This document shows, in pieces, positions 45,009 through 53,696 of a stretch of DNA of 64,000 nt. Numbering within the stretch: the stretch's first letter is position 1; each line of letters starts with the position of its first letter. The stretch covers positions 378,102 to 442,101 of the forward strand of contig NZ_QEKT01000001.1 in the NCBI RefSeq assembly GCF_003096575.1, written 5' to 3'. This DNA is from Convivina intestini (GTDB taxonomy: Bacteria; Bacillota; Bacilli; Lactobacillales; Lactobacillaceae). The notes beneath the pieces were generated by a model, which worked only from the letters and a program-made list of their open reading frames with translations, searched no databases and had not been told where the DNA came from. The position numbers and the translations under genes were made by a program.

Positions 45009-46409
45009 TTACGAATAAACAAAGAGCCAATTAAAACATCGTTGCCACCAGGCAGCTGTCGCTTCATTTTGAGTACTGATCATCGCTAAACCTCGATCAG
45101 TTTTTTGACTATTAGGAATATATTCTGTTTTTAAAGCCGGTGCCAATTTCACTATCCTTTGACCATTCTTAACAGGGGCCTGATTAATTTTGTTTGGCGG
45201 ATAAACACCTAAATTAGATGACTGAGCTTCCTTAGGAACCCAATAAGTTTTCGTTTCTTGCACAACAACCGCTGTTTTACCAGTTTTTACTGCTGAATTA
45301 ACGACTGTACCAGCTCCAGCAATGGTCTGACCAGCAGTAAAAGTACAAGGCACAGTATGTTCTAAGACTTCATTAGCCACATCAACGGTATATTGGTAAC
45401 GTTCAATTTGGTCCGTGTAACGCCCGGCACCACTGACAACCGTAATCAATTCATGACCAGCACGATCCTTTAACAAACCAGTAAATGCACCCCCAGAATC
45501 AGGAGTTGAGCCGGTTTTTAAGCCTTCAAATTTAAAATTATCAGCATTATGTAAATTCGGTAAAACCTGTTGTTTAAACTTAGAGTATTCAGTTTGAGCA
45601 ATCTTATTTACATCCGGCGTCGGGTGATAAACTAAGCCCAACTTTTGATAGTACTCTCGCAAACTAGGATCCATTTTCAAATCCTGCCAAGCCAAGGTAG
45701 CTAATTGCGTGACCGTTGCCTTATTTTCAGCGTTTGGCTGGGCATTTTTCACCTCAAAATCAAAGGCATCTCGATTAACCTGACCAGCAGCGTTGTACCA
45801 TTTAGAACCTGTTAAATGTAATTCATCAGCCCACTGCTGCAGTTCTGCTTGCTGGCTTTTATCTTTAGGTTTAACGTACTCAGCTAAAGCCAAGGCTGCA
45901 TCATTAGCCGAACTGGTAAACATTGCACCATATAACGCCCGAACAGCAATTGCTTGGCCTGCATGAATATCCAGATGAGCATACGTATCCGAATCTTTAT
46001 TCGACCAATCCGTATGCTGATTAATGGGTACCTTGTCACTCCACTTAATTTGCCCCCGTTCAACTGCTCGCAAGACACCATAAGCTGTTAACATCTTAGT
46101 TTGTGAGGCAATCCCAACTAATTGATTAGCATCTTTTTGTCCCAAAATTTGACCCGTCTTGGCATCAATAACTATCGCATACTTGGCTTTAGTGTGTAAC
46201 GTAATCGGTTGAGCTGTAACAACCCTCTGAGTTGGCTTAACTGGTCGTTGCTGGTAAAAAAGCAATCCTAAACCCACACAAAAAAGGCCGAGCAGAGCCA
46301 GGCCTAAGACGATTATCTTGCCCCTACTACGGTCTGAAGATTGTGTGTGCCTATCAAAAAGTTGCAAACGGGTCTTTTGTGTTGGCCCTTGATTAGACTC
46401 TTTATTCAT
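45009..46409 (-). CDS. Serine D-alanyl-D-alanine carboxypeptidase (PBP5-like)
   Basis: Low-molecular-weight penicillin-binding protein (peptidase S11) that trims pentapeptide side chains of peptidoglycan. 466 residues. A cytoplasmic N-terminus of about 30 residues is followed by an uncleaved membrane anchor (31-52). The SxxK motif SQTK has Ser102 and Lys105. SxN is SAN (167-169), and KTG occurs in FEGLKTGSTPDSGG near residue 288. A C-terminal beta domain spans about 345-440, then a hydrophobic end. Anchoring at the N-terminus differs from the C-terminal amphipathic anchor of many DacA proteins. The upp stop lies 17 bases upstream, so co-transcription is likely. Confidence 0.9.
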   Translation of the reverse strand: MNKESNQGPTQKTRLQLFDRHTQSSDRSRGKIIVLGLALLGLFCVGLGLLFYQQRPVKPTQRVVTAQPITLHTKAKYAIVIDAKTGQILGQKDANQLVGIASQTKMLTAYGVLRAVERGQIKWSDKVPINQHTDWSNKDSDTYAHLDIHAGQAIAVRALYGAMFTSSANDAALALAEYVKPKDKSQQAELQQWADELHLTGSKWYNAAGQVNRDAFDFEVKNAQPNAENKATVTQLATLAWQDLKMDPSLREYYQKLGLVYHPTPDVNKIAQTEYSKFKQQVLPNLHNADNFKFEGLKTGSTPDSGGAFTGLLKDRAGHELITVVSGAGRYTDQIERYQYTVDVANEVLEHTVPCTFTAGQTIAGAGTVVNSAVKTGKTAVVVQETKTYWVPKEAQSSNLGVYPPNKINQAPVKNGQRIVKLAPALKTEYIPNSQKTDRGLAMISTQNEATAAWWQRCFNWLFVYS

Positions 46410-46426
46410 GTTCTCTGTATCCTAAA

Positions 46427-47056
46427 TTAATGGGTACCGAAGAGTCGATCACCAGCATCCCCAAGACCAGGCACGATATAGCCCTGGTCGTTTAGTCCTT
46501 CATCAATTGAAGCAGTAAAAATATCAACATCAGGATGCTCAGCCAAAACGGCCTCAACCCCTTCTGGAGCTGAAACTAAGGTAATTAACTTAATTTTTTG
46601 AGCACCACGGGCCTTTAAAGCACTAATGGCATCCCGAGCTGACCCACCCGTAGCTAACATTGGATCGACTAATAATACTTCACGACTTTGGATATCTTCC
46701 GGTAACTTAATGAAATATTCGACTGGCTCTAAACTTTCTTCGTCGCGATACATCCCAATATGCCCCACTTTAGCAGCTGGGATTAATTCCAAAATACCAT
46801 CAACCATGCCTAATCCAGCCCGCAAAATCGGCACCACGGCTAATTTTTTACCCGTTAGTTGCTTTTGCGTAGTATGGGCAACTGGCGTGTCAAAACTAAT
46901 ATCTTCTAGCGGAAGATCTCGACTAGCCTCATAGGTTAGTAACATCGCCAATTCGTCGACTAGCGCCCGAAAATCTTTTGTACCGACCTCTTTATGCCGA
47001 ATCATTGTCAACTTATGTTGAATTAGAGGATGCTTAACTTCGTATACTTTACCCAT
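46427..47056 (-). CDS. upp: Uracil phosphoribosyltransferase
   Basis: Salvages uracil to UMP with PRPP. 209 residues, normal length. It begins [20 protein letters not shown], matching the family N-terminus, so the start is secure. The PRPP site reads [14 protein letters not shown] near residue 128, and the uracil loop [17 protein letters not shown] is at the C-terminus. The best Shine-Dalgarno site lies 28 bases from the ATG with a hairpin between. TATAAT (47111-47116) provides a promoter. Confidence 0.95.
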   Translation of the reverse strand: MGKVYEVKHPLIQHKLTMIRHKEVGTKDFRALVDELAMLLTYEASRDLPLEDISFDTPVAHTTQKQLTGKKLAVVPILRAGLGMVDGILELIPAAKVGHIGMYRDEESLEPVEYFIKLPEDIQSREVLLVDPMLATGGSARDAISALKARGAQKIKLITLVSAPEGVEAVLAEHPDVDIFTASIDEGLNDQGYIVPGLGDAGDRLFGTH

Positions 47057-47091
47057 TGTTTTTCTGGCTACTCAAGTTTGCCAGCTCCTTT
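47057..47091 (-). promoter_or_regulatory. Leader of upp: Shine-Dalgarno, hairpin, start codon
   Basis: Minus strand: AAAGGAG, stem CTGGC/GCCAG with an 11-base loop, then AAAAACA and ATG. Folding the stem reduces 28 bases to seven. Alternatively an eight-codon leader frame (TTG AGT AGC CAG AAA AAC, Asn, Gly, stop) starts nine bases after AAAGGAG and ends over the upp start codon, which would couple translation. Confidence 0.5.
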
Positions 47092-47110
47092 CTAGATTGC
47101 TTCTTAAATT

Positions 47111-47116
47111 ATTATA
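47111..47116 (-). promoter_or_regulatory. -10 element of upp
   Basis: TATAAT on the minus strand, about 55 bases before the ATG. No good -35 is seen. Confidence 0.55.
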
Positions 47117-47143
47117 TCAAAAAGCAGCCGTTCCTTATGGCGA

Positions 47144-47172
47144 TTGTCATTATTTTTAATTTTGGGTATAAT
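47144..47172 (+). promoter_or_regulatory. Promoter of the tRNA-Arg gene
   Basis: TTGTCA, 17 bases, TATAAT (47167-47172), ending about ten bases before the tRNA 5' end. Confidence 0.8.
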
Positions 47173-47182
47173 GACAAAGTTC

Positions 47183-47255
<73 letters not shown>

Positions 47256-47314
47256 TGATCTGCGTTGATATATAAACGTTTACAAGCAATTCACACGACT
47301 TTTGCACTAATATA

Positions 47315-47355
47315 GTAAAAAACACCCAAACTTTAGTAGTCTAGGTGCTTTTTAT
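47315..47355. terminator. Bidirectional terminator between tRNA-Arg and the csbD-like gene
   Basis: Nine-bp stem with G-U pairs (CACCTAGAC/GTTTGGGTG) and seven-base loop, with A-rich and T-rich sides. It can serve the tRNA on the plus strand and the csbD-like gene on the minus strand. Confidence 0.7.
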
Positions 47356-47400
47356 ATTTAAAGGATATTCCATTTTAGCTACAGAAGCTTGAATGACAAA

Positions 47401-47550
47401 TTACTTCTTAAAAGCGTCCTTTGCCTTATCAGCTACATCTTTAGCAGCATCCTTAGCATCAGCAGCTACATCCTTAGCCTTACCTTGGACCTCCTTAGCC
47501 TTACCAGCAAGCTTATCCTTAGTTGCATCTAACTTTTCTTCAAGTGACAT
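47401..47550 (-). CDS. Short CsbD-like protein at the prophage edge
   Basis: 49 residues from ATG at 47548-47550 with AAAGGAGG upstream. It has a CsbD-like core (KLAGKAKEVQGKAKDVAADA) and a Lys/Ala/Asp helical tail, without a membrane helix. TATACT (47581-47586) is a likely -10. It lies between the tRNA and the endolysin with its own promoter and terminator. If the tRNA is the attachment site, it is inside the prophage as an independently expressed cargo gene. It resembles the tail of the host CsbD-like protein at 40154. Confidence 0.75.
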   Translation of the reverse strand: MSLEEKLDATKDKLAGKAKEVQGKAKDVAADAKDAAKDVADKAKDAFKK

Positions 47551-47630
47551 ATCATTTCCTCCTTTACACTTGATAATTTCAGTATACACAAAACGTTATA
47601 AAAAATTAATAAAAATAAATCATGGCATAT

Positions 47631-47772
47631 TGCTATAATACGGAAACGATGTATCAGAAATTCTAACAAAAGTACTTGAAAACAAATATGGTATTAGTTA
47701 ATACGTAATTAGGTTTTATAGTTTTTTCGCCCAAAAGGTCTCGGATTTTTTTCGAGGCCTTTTATTTTTTTA
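47631..47772 (+). ncRNA. Candidate small RNA at the prophage edge
   Basis: Extended -10 TGCTATAAT (47631-47639) is followed by about 125 bases with no reading frame, including a palindrome GTATTAGTTAATAC (47691-47704). The stretch ends in an 11-bp hairpin (47733-47763) with a long T-run on the plus strand. Transcription is not shown; the hairpin may simply end the endolysin transcript on the other strand. Confidence 0.35.
47733..47771. terminator. Terminator downstream of the endolysin gene
   Basis: Stem AAAAGGTCTCG/CGAGGCCTTTT with one G-U pair. The T-run is strong on the plus strand and short (TTTT) on the minus strand. Confidence 0.75.
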
Positions 47773-47804
47773 CTATTAATTATGTACGGGCCGCAGCCCT
47801 TTTG

Positions 47805-48668
47805 TTAATCGTGCTTCCAAAACTTATCAGCATCATACCAGATAATGCCATACCCCTTAATATATTCAATACCTACGGCGTTATCTTGTGTATTGTACTC
47901 ATCAATTGTGCCAGAATTGTAGGCTGGCTTAAATCGAACCACATCCCCAGCTTTAAAGTCTGATTGACTGCCATTGACGTTCTGCAACAATACGGCAGGA
48001 ATACCGTTGTCAGTCCAATCAAACGGTTCAGCCGTTAGCTCATCAGCGCGTACCTGGAAGATACCGTTCACACGCTGTGCGTTCGTTACAGTAAATTGCC
48101 CGCCTAAGACGAATTCATTACCGCCGTTCTTAAATTGTTCAATCGATGTTGTTGGTGTATCAACAACCGGACGGTCAATTGATACTGGTTTACTTGAACC
48201 GCCAACATAGTGGAAGAAATGATACTCTGGTTGTCCATCAATTCCCCAGTAGTAGTCATGGTCCAATACAACTACAGCCTCGTTCCAACTACCTAGTGTG
48301 TAATAACAAGAACTAATCTGGTTAGAACTATCAACAAACATACCAGTATGGCAAGCACCACCGGCAGCAGCACCATAATTTCCGCCCCAGATATAAATAT
48401 CGCCAGCTTGTACCTTGTCGCCAGATACTTCAATAAATCCCGCTGCTTCCAAGTCTTGCTTCAAAGTTCCAGTAAAATGCGACCGCTTCAAGTAACTATC
48501 ATCAATTGCACCAGCTTGGTTAAGTAAAAAATAAATAAAACCGGAACAATCAAAGTAAGTTGTACCGTCGGCAGTTAGGCCGTCACGCTTATCCCAATCC
48601 ATCGAATAAGTGACACCGTGTAACATGCTATAAGCTGCGTTTAAGGCTTTTTGTACATCATATCCCAT
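47805..48668 (-). CDS. Phage endolysin, Cys/His amidohydrolase (Amidase_5-like)
   Basis: Cell-wall hydrolase for lysis, 287 residues. The N-terminal NlpC/P60-like catalytic domain (about 1-155) has Cys41 in FDCSGF and His107 in ACHTGMF. It matches the phage peptidoglycan amidohydrolase family. A linker rich in Pro/Val/Thr (155-175) leads to a C-terminal probable wall-binding domain (about 178-287, with aromatic residues and a paired GxF pattern). No signal peptide, so it depends on holin. ATG overlaps the holin stop (TAATG); GGAGGTG upstream. Confidence 0.88.
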   Translation of the reverse strand: MGYDVQKALNAAYSMLHGVTYSMDWDKRDGLTADGTTYFDCSGFIYFLLNQAGAIDDSYLKRSHFTGTLKQDLEAAGFIEVSGDKVQAGDIYIWGGNYGAAAGGACHTGMFVDSSNQISSCYYTLGSWNEAVVVLDHDYYWGIDGQPEYHFFHYVGGSSKPVSIDRPVVDTPTTSIEQFKNGGNEFVLGGQFTVTNAQRVNGIFQVRADELTAEPFDWTDNGIPAVLLQNVNGSQSDFKAGDVVRFKPAYNSGTIDEYNTQDNAVGIEYIKGYGIIWYDADKFWKHD

Positions 48669-49081
48669 TATTTAACACCTCCATTTACAGGTCCATTCAC
48701 ATAATTCTTGATCGTTGGTAATCCTGCTTGTTCAGGCTGATTATTGCTAACTACTGGTTCTGCATTGCTTGTTTCACTACCGTGTAAGCCATTCACAGCC
48801 ATTTCAATTGCTGCGCTAATTTGCTGTTCGCTGAACTTACCAACCAATTTATTAGCAGCTAAACGCTTGCTAACGTAGCTAATGGCCTTGTACTTCTTTT
48901 CAGTGCCAGATAGGTCGCTATTTTCCAGCGATCCAACAGCTTGGTCAACCCAACCTAAAAATAGCTGTACGTTGTTGTTCTTGGTCTTTGACCGTAGGTA
49001 CTTAACTACTCCGTGAACTATCGGAGCACCCAGTACAATCAACGTACCAATCGTTGCAAGTGTTTCTACTACGTTATTCAT
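48668..49081 (-). CDS. Phage holin (LLH-like)
   Basis: 137 residues with one clear N-terminal membrane helix (about residues 5-25) followed by a basic, helical cytoplasmic domain (KYKAISYVSKRLAANKLVGK) and a Pro/Asn-rich tail. Size, topology and position just before the endolysin fit the LLH holin family. Start ATG at 49079-49081 with GGAGG. It forms the lysis cassette with the endolysin, overlapping by one base. Confidence 0.8.
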   Translation of the reverse strand: MNNVVETLATIGTLIVLGAPIVHGVVKYLRSKTKNNNVQLFLGWVDQAVGSLENSDLSGTEKKYKAISYVSKRLAANKLVGKFSEQQISAAIEMAVNGLHGSETSNAEPVVSNNQPEQAGLPTIKNYVNGPVNGGVK

Positions 49082-49105
49082 ATTTACCTCCAAAATAAAA
49101 AAGCA

Positions 49106-49387
49106 CTACTCAGTAATGCTTTTGATTCGTTCACTATAATCGTGACCGTAACTTTTCAACTCTGAATTCATTTCCTTAACTAGTAGGATTAGCTGATTTA
49201 CTTGGTTACTAAGCCGCTTATTATCTTCTAAAATCTTTTCATTAGATGCTTTTAACTCCCGATTATCTTCTCGAATACCGTTCAATACAGATGTTAAAGT
49301 ATCCTCATGTTTACCCTTATAGGTTAGAATAGCCGTTATAGCCGCTGGAACAATCCCAATAATTGCTGCCGTAATAACATTATCCAT
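49106..49387 (-). CDS. Small phage membrane/coiled-coil protein
   Basis: 93 residues. One N-terminal membrane helix (about 4-24) is followed by a coiled coil (about 40-80, NRELKASNEKILEDNKRLSN). This layout is shared with XhlA-type haemolysin/holin helpers, but no direct family match is claimed. Start ATG at 49385-49387 with GGAGGTG; it overlaps the end of the upstream gene by eight bases. Its location suggests a lysis role. Confidence 0.65.
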   Translation of the reverse strand: MDNVITAAIIGIVPAAITAILTYKGKHEDTLTSVLNGIREDNRELKASNEKILEDNKRLSNQVNQLILLVKEMNSELKSYGHDYSERIKSITE

Positions 49388-49781
49388 GGTCACCTCCATT
49401 CATTTTATATGGGGGCTCTCGCTTAGCAATCAGCATAATACGAACGACAACTGTAATAAACAGTAAAGGAACAATCGTAATATGGTGATCTGATAAATCA
49501 TCTAATAAAAAACTAGCCGCTAATGTTGACCATAAAAAGGCCATGGAACTTAATAGAACAACCCGTATTCGATACCAATAAAAGTCCCACACAGCGTTCA
49601 CGAGTACCAGAATACCTAATACTAGGAATATCATGCCCGATGTGACATCGTCCGTCCAATCAAGAATAGGAGGTAACCGATGGTGTAACTGTTGGGACTG
49701 CACTAAGATAACTAGACCTAACATGATGGTTTCCCACGCCGTGATTATCATATCTTCATTTAATAAAATGTGCCGTTTCAT
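49380..49781 (-). CDS. Phage four-helix membrane protein of unknown role
   Basis: 133 residues with hydrophobic segments near 13-28, 46-66, 75-93 and 101-118. No family recognised. It lies between the baseplate genes and the lysis cassette. It could be a second holin, an antiholin or a superinfection-exclusion protein (inference). ATG follows GGAGGG. Confidence 0.6.
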   Translation of the reverse strand: MKRHILLNEDMIITAWETIMLGLVILVQSQQLHHRLPPILDWTDDVTSGMIFLVLGILVLVNAVWDFYWYRIRVVLLSSMAFLWSTLAASFLLDDLSDHHITIVPLLFITVVVRIMLIAKREPPYKMNGGDHG

Positions 49782-49789
49782 ATACCCTC

Positions 49790-50149
49790 CTAATTTGGCA
49801 TTGGATCAGCCGTTAAATAACTGCCTGATGACCTAAAATAGTTACCAGCAACAACAGCCTTCGGCATATAGGTACCACCAGCATTATTAATTAGCATGGC
49901 ACCGCTTGTACCGAATCCAACAACAGGTAATACTGCGATTGATTCAGGACGGTAACCCGTTGGAACGAGTCCGGAAAAATTACCTGTTTCTGCTGTTGCA
50001 AAACCGTTAGCCGTTACTATTACCAACGGGCCACTTCTAGAAAATGTAAATTTAACTCCATTAACTATTTTGCTTACCGACTTAAAAGTTAGCCCACTGG
50101 ATAATGCAACAACATCATCAGTAGTTACAAATGTATTTTTGTCTGCCAT
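49790..50149 (-). CDS. Small phage tail-tip or receptor-binding accessory protein
   Basis: 119 residues, soluble and beta-rich, with many Gly, Ser, Thr and Val. A C-terminal segment (VPTGYRPESIAVLPVVGFGT) resembles the head domain ends of Gram-positive phage tail-fibre proteins. Function not proven. It lies just downstream of the BppU gene in the tail-tip module, with GGAGG before ATG. Confidence 0.55.
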   Translation of the reverse strand: MADKNTFVTTDDVVALSSGLTFKSVSKIVNGVKFTFSRSGPLVIVTANGFATAETGNFSGLVPTGYRPESIAVLPVVGFGTSGAMLINNAGGTYMPKAVVAGNYFRSSGSYLTADPMPN

Positions 50150-50159
50150 TTATATCCTC

Positions 50160-51302
50160 CTACACAAATGATGGATAGAAGTATGAACCTTCCACATTCA
50201 TAGTATTAACATGGAGTGTTCCCCAGGCATCATCCAATGTACTTTTATAAGCTGTATCAGTACGCATTAAACGAATTAAAATATTACCAGAAGTAGTTAT
50301 CTTAACTTGAAATTCAAAAGCAATTCGGAAGCTATATCCATCAACACCACTTCCACATGGAATCGAAATAACCTGATCGGCAACTGGAGGATTAATGTTA
50401 CTGTTCAAGCTGACCCCAGTCGATTGCCAATCCCATGAACTATCTCGGTCTGTTAATGAACCATTGATGTATATCTGTACGCCAATTGGTGTCTGATAAA
50501 AAGTGACATGTACACCCCACAAAATAGCATCAAATGTAAACCTCAAGTCTCTTGAAATACCTTCATTTAAAACAACAGTTCCAAAAGTTTGTTTGTAATT
50601 GCTAAAGTCATTCCTACTAGTTACGTGCGCAGCGTTGGGGTCAGTAGCCGTGTTGGCTGATAAAGCATTAGTGGCTACTCCTTGTAGTGAACCTTTAATT
50701 GGATTAGTAAAGGTATTGCTACCAGTGAAGGTATTATCATCCCCCTTAGATGCCAGTCCCTTACCATTAATCTGTGCGGTGACGTTATCGAGTGCTTGTT
50801 GTAGCAACTTAGTTGCCGTCTCCATGGCCTCTAGGTTTTGTGTTGCTCCCTTGAAACGACTATTAATATCATCCACTAATGTTTGAACATCGCTTAAAAA
50901 CACCTTGTCATCAGTTTGAACAAATGTTCCCTGATTGGTGTAAACAGTGTAATGAATAGGAATAGTTGAAATAACCTTATCCCCTTCAGTAACTTGCAAA
51001 TATCCATCTAAAATATCGCCTGCAGCTTGGTAAAAGTTCCAAGGAATTACCATTGAAAAACGCCCCAAAGCTAAGTTTGAGACGTTGTTCATTCCAGATA
51101 GTACTTTTAATACCCCCTTAGCATCCTTTACAACTAAGCGAACATCTTGACCGGATAAATTATGTGGAAATTGCCCATCTTTTAACTGGAAAAACACCTC
51201 ACGCTTGTTATCGCCTTGCCGGCCAGACATAGCATTAACTACCGTTGCTTGGTCGGTACTTAGTTCAGTATTAATCTGAACATATTTTTGTGAAATATCC
51301 AT
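50160..51302 (-). CDS. BppU-family baseplate upper protein
   Basis: 380 residues. The N-terminal BppU domain (about 1-125: REVFFQLKDGQFPHNLSGQD, MVIPWNFYQAAGDILDGYLQV) anchors receptor-binding proteins to the baseplate of lactococcal-type phages. A helical linker (about 135-185) and a repeat-like Asn/Thr-rich part (ASKGDDNTFTGSNTFTNPIKG, 185-205) precede a beta-rich C-terminal domain (230-380) that may bind the host. Confidence 0.85.
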   Translation of the reverse strand: MDISQKYVQINTELSTDQATVVNAMSGRQGDNKREVFFQLKDGQFPHNLSGQDVRLVVKDAKGVLKVLSGMNNVSNLALGRFSMVIPWNFYQAAGDILDGYLQVTEGDKVISTIPIHYTVYTNQGTFVQTDDKVFLSDVQTLVDDINSRFKGATQNLEAMETATKLLQQALDNVTAQINGKGLASKGDDNTFTGSNTFTNPIKGSLQGVATNALSANTATDPNAAHVTSRNDFSNYKQTFGTVVLNEGISRDLRFTFDAILWGVHVTFYQTPIGVQIYINGSLTDRDSSWDWQSTGVSLNSNINPPVADQVISIPCGSGVDGYSFRIAFEFQVKITTSGNILIRLMRTDTAYKSTLDDAWGTLHVNTMNVEGSYFYPSFV

Positions 51303-51315
51303 TTATATTCCTTTC

Positions 51316-51504
51316 TTATTGTGTATCTGGATCACCGTCAATTGGCAGTCCAGATGACTGTAGTGCTAACTCAATAGCATTTAAACGGTCTCCTAATGTA
51401 TTAAATTGTTTACCGTTAATGTTTTTAGTAGCACTCAATTCATCAAAATTATCATTCAGTGTGTTTCTAAATTCTTGATCAAATCCATTGCCCACTTTTT
51501 TCAT
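51316..51504 (-). CDS. Small phage tail-tip protein, 62 residues
   Basis: Unknown, soluble and helix-rich (FDQEFRNTLNDNFDELSA). It overlaps the previous gene by four bases (ATGA) and lies just before the BppU gene. Small linkers of this kind are common in baseplate modules. Confidence 0.6.
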   Translation of the reverse strand: MKKVGNGFDQEFRNTLNDNFDELSATKNINGKQFNTLGDRLNAIELALQSSGLPIDGDPDTQ

Positions 51505-51722
51505 TTAGTCACCTTTATTGTTATTAGTCTGCCATTGTCATCAACACCTAGTTTATATTGTTGACCTTTGGGACTTGTCAAAATAAGATTGCTAGTGTTA
51601 TTAGTACCAGACTTACTTGGAATGTCCGGGCGACCATCAATTTTATCCCAATGGGCAACCGGATAAATGCGATTACCAGTACTGTCTGTCAGATAATATG
51701 CGCTAATATTTTGATTATCCAT
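51501..51722 (-). CDS. Small phage tail-tip protein, 73 residues
   Basis: Unknown. It has YLTDSTGNRIYPVAHWDKIDGRP, similar in style to short collagen-less tail-fibre connectors, and a beta-type C-terminus. Start ATG at 51720-51722 overlaps the Tal-like gene by eight bases, with AAAGG upstream. Confidence 0.6.
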   Translation of the reverse strand: MDNQNISAYYLTDSTGNRIYPVAHWDKIDGRPDIPSKSGTNNTSNLILTSPKGQQYKLGVDDNGRLITIKVTK

Positions 51723-52860
51723 GTGTTGTGACCTTTCCAGCAAATTCGAGTCCTATTTTGTTTCCTAACAAATCTTGTACAGACTCATTAATACCAGATA
51801 GGTCTTTTTTAATACTTTCATTCATTCGTCTTGCACTTCCTTGCATTTGCATATTATGCGCAAAATCAAATAACTTGTTTCCAAATGTTACTGTATCTGT
51901 CTGGTTAGGATCATTAGGATAATAAGACATACCGATTATTCTAACGTCAACGTCAATTCCCAAACGGTCTTTTAATAGACCGTAGTTTCCAATCTTAACG
52001 TTGTTGACTTCAGCAAACTTGGCATGGTGTTCAAATTCAGCACGTTCCATCGTGTATTGCACAATTGGATAGTCCTGCAACTTACTCTTAATGTAATCGC
52101 GTAGTGCATTGCTATCCGTAAAGCGCTCATCGCTGATGGTTTGTGCTTGTATCTTTCCCCAAATAGAAGCATTGGGACTTAGATAGTCAGCCGTTGCCTG
52201 ATAGCCAGTAGCATTCTCTCCCTCATTAGGTTTGCCGTTGCCTTTAATGTACGTAGCCACGTTAGTGTAATCTTCGGTCGAATTAATCTTTGAAGCGTTA
52301 TATCCATCAACAAAAACAAACTGATCATTTTGACCGATTTGCTTATAAATATGGATGGTGTAATTATCAAAAAGTAACTCAAATCCAAAATCATCTTTCA
52401 AAGTACTCATTAATAGTTGGTCTGCATAATCTCCACCAAAACCATCACTGAAACCGTAGTTGTTGAAATGATCATTAATCACATAGCTAAACGCTGTATC
52501 TTTAGTAATAAATTGCATACAAGCATCTAATGACTGCGATCCATTGAGTTTATCTTCAATAAATTTAGCATGTAACGCTGTTCCAACCTGAACACCAGAT
52601 ATATTAAAGAGGCGCGTATTAACTTGAGAGTTAGAAGACACATTTGTGATTTGAAACCATTGTCCGACGGTTGGGATATAAAACTTGGTCAACGGTTGTA
52701 ACATCTCAATCGCTACTTTGTTTTGAGCCTCTGATAATATCTGAAACGTACACGTTGATAGCTCGTTGATATTTTCAGTCACTTGCAAAGCAAATGTATT
52801 AGCAGCCGTCTCATCCCCACTAGCATTTTTAAATGTTACAAAATTATTTGCTAATTCCAT
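51715..52860 (-). CDS. Tal-like tail tip protein (short form)
   Basis: 381 residues. It corresponds to the gp27-like N-terminal part of Gram-positive phage tail-associated proteins: FKNASGDETAANTFALQVTE.., FIEDKLNGSQSLDACMQFI, DYTNVATYIKGNG. No C-terminal lysozyme or peptidase domain is present. The cell-wall-cutting role may instead be played by the transglycosylase domain of the tape measure. It overlaps Dit by one base (TGATG). Confidence 0.82.
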   Translation of the reverse strand: MELANNFVTFKNASGDETAANTFALQVTENINELSTCTFQILSEAQNKVAIEMLQPLTKFYIPTVGQWFQITNVSSNSQVNTRLFNISGVQVGTALHAKFIEDKLNGSQSLDACMQFITKDTAFSYVINDHFNNYGFSDGFGGDYADQLLMSTLKDDFGFELLFDNYTIHIYKQIGQNDQFVFVDGYNASKINSTEDYTNVATYIKGNGKPNEGENATGYQATADYLSPNASIWGKIQAQTISDERFTDSNALRDYIKSKLQDYPIVQYTMERAEFEHHAKFAEVNNVKIGNYGLLKDRLGIDVDVRIIGMSYYPNDPNQTDTVTFGNKLFDFAHNMQMQGSARRMNESIKKDLSGINESVQDLLGNKIGLEFAGKVTTHG

Positions 52861-53696
52861 CAGTAATAAAACCTCGTATTAAATGAAATTGAGAAGTTAC
52901 TTGCACCGCTAATAGTTATTTGATTATCACCTTTTACAAAATCAACAAAGCCACGATCAGAAAAATCATTCCCCAATCGTTGTTGACCATTTATGATAGG
53001 AACAATGCCAACCAATTGGAACTCGTCGCTACTACTCAATGACTTTTTATAATTAAATAATTGACCAGTTGTACTATTTCTAATTGTTAGGCCATTTGGT
53101 GCATTTCCTTTAAAAGTAATAACTACCGGACGTTCGTTAGCTAGCAATGGAATAATAGACGGGTTATACACATTAAACGACGATTGATTATTGAACGAAT
53201 AGCGCTGATTTTCGTACGGTATTCCCATACCAATACCCCATTTGGCATCATCAAAAATAAATGGATCTAATGTTGTGCCAACGCTTTCAGCTAAGCCATC
53301 AATCGCCACCAAGTTAAAAGATACTGACTTCGCTTTCCAAAAATTACCAGAACGAGGATAGTTAAATGCTTCTGCTACTACTCGCCAACGTTGCCAAGGT
53401 AACCGACGATTGATCACATAAAAAGGCTCAGTACTATCGAAAATACGTAGTACCTTGAGCCTTTGTAATTCATAATCGGCATTGTCTCGAGCAAATACGT
53501 CGAAAACAATCGGAATATTCATTTGTTGTATCTGACTAGTAGTTAAAGTAGCACCATACTTACTATTTTGCGTATAAGTGTGTTGAAAATTAGGACTAGG
53601 CGGGTCAAATGAAACAACTTCAATGCCTTCTTTATGCAAATCATAAATAGTGCCATCTTTACGCTGAATGATGATTGATCCTTTAGTAATTGCCAT
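52860..53696 (-). CDS. Distal tail protein (Dit)
   Basis: 278 residues, hub of the tail tip connecting tube and baseplate. The N-terminal belt domain has the pattern LHKEGIEVVSFDPPSPNFQH and PIVFDVFARDNADYELQRLK. A C-terminal galectin-like beta domain follows. The position directly after the tape measure and before Tal is the standard order. It overlaps the tape measure end by 14 bases. Confidence 0.85.
   Translation of the reverse strand: MAITKGSIIIQRKDGTIYDLHKEGIEVVSFDPPSPNFQHTYTQNSKYGATLTTSQIQQMNIPIVFDVFARDNADYELQRLKVLRIFDSTEPFYVINRRLPWQRWRVVAEAFNYPRSGNFWKAKSVSFNLVAIDGLAESVGTTLDPFIFDDAKWGIGMGIPYENQRYSFNNQSSFNVYNPSIIPLLANERPVVITFKGNAPNGLTIRNSTTGQLFNYKKSLSSSDEFQLVGIVPIINGQQRLGNDFSDRGFVDFVKGDNQITISGASNFSISFNTRFYY

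Noticed and set aside
47551-47589. Longer start for the CsbD-like gene at 47401
   Set aside because: The upstream ATG has no RBS and the extension covers AAAGGAGG, the RBS of the shorter form.
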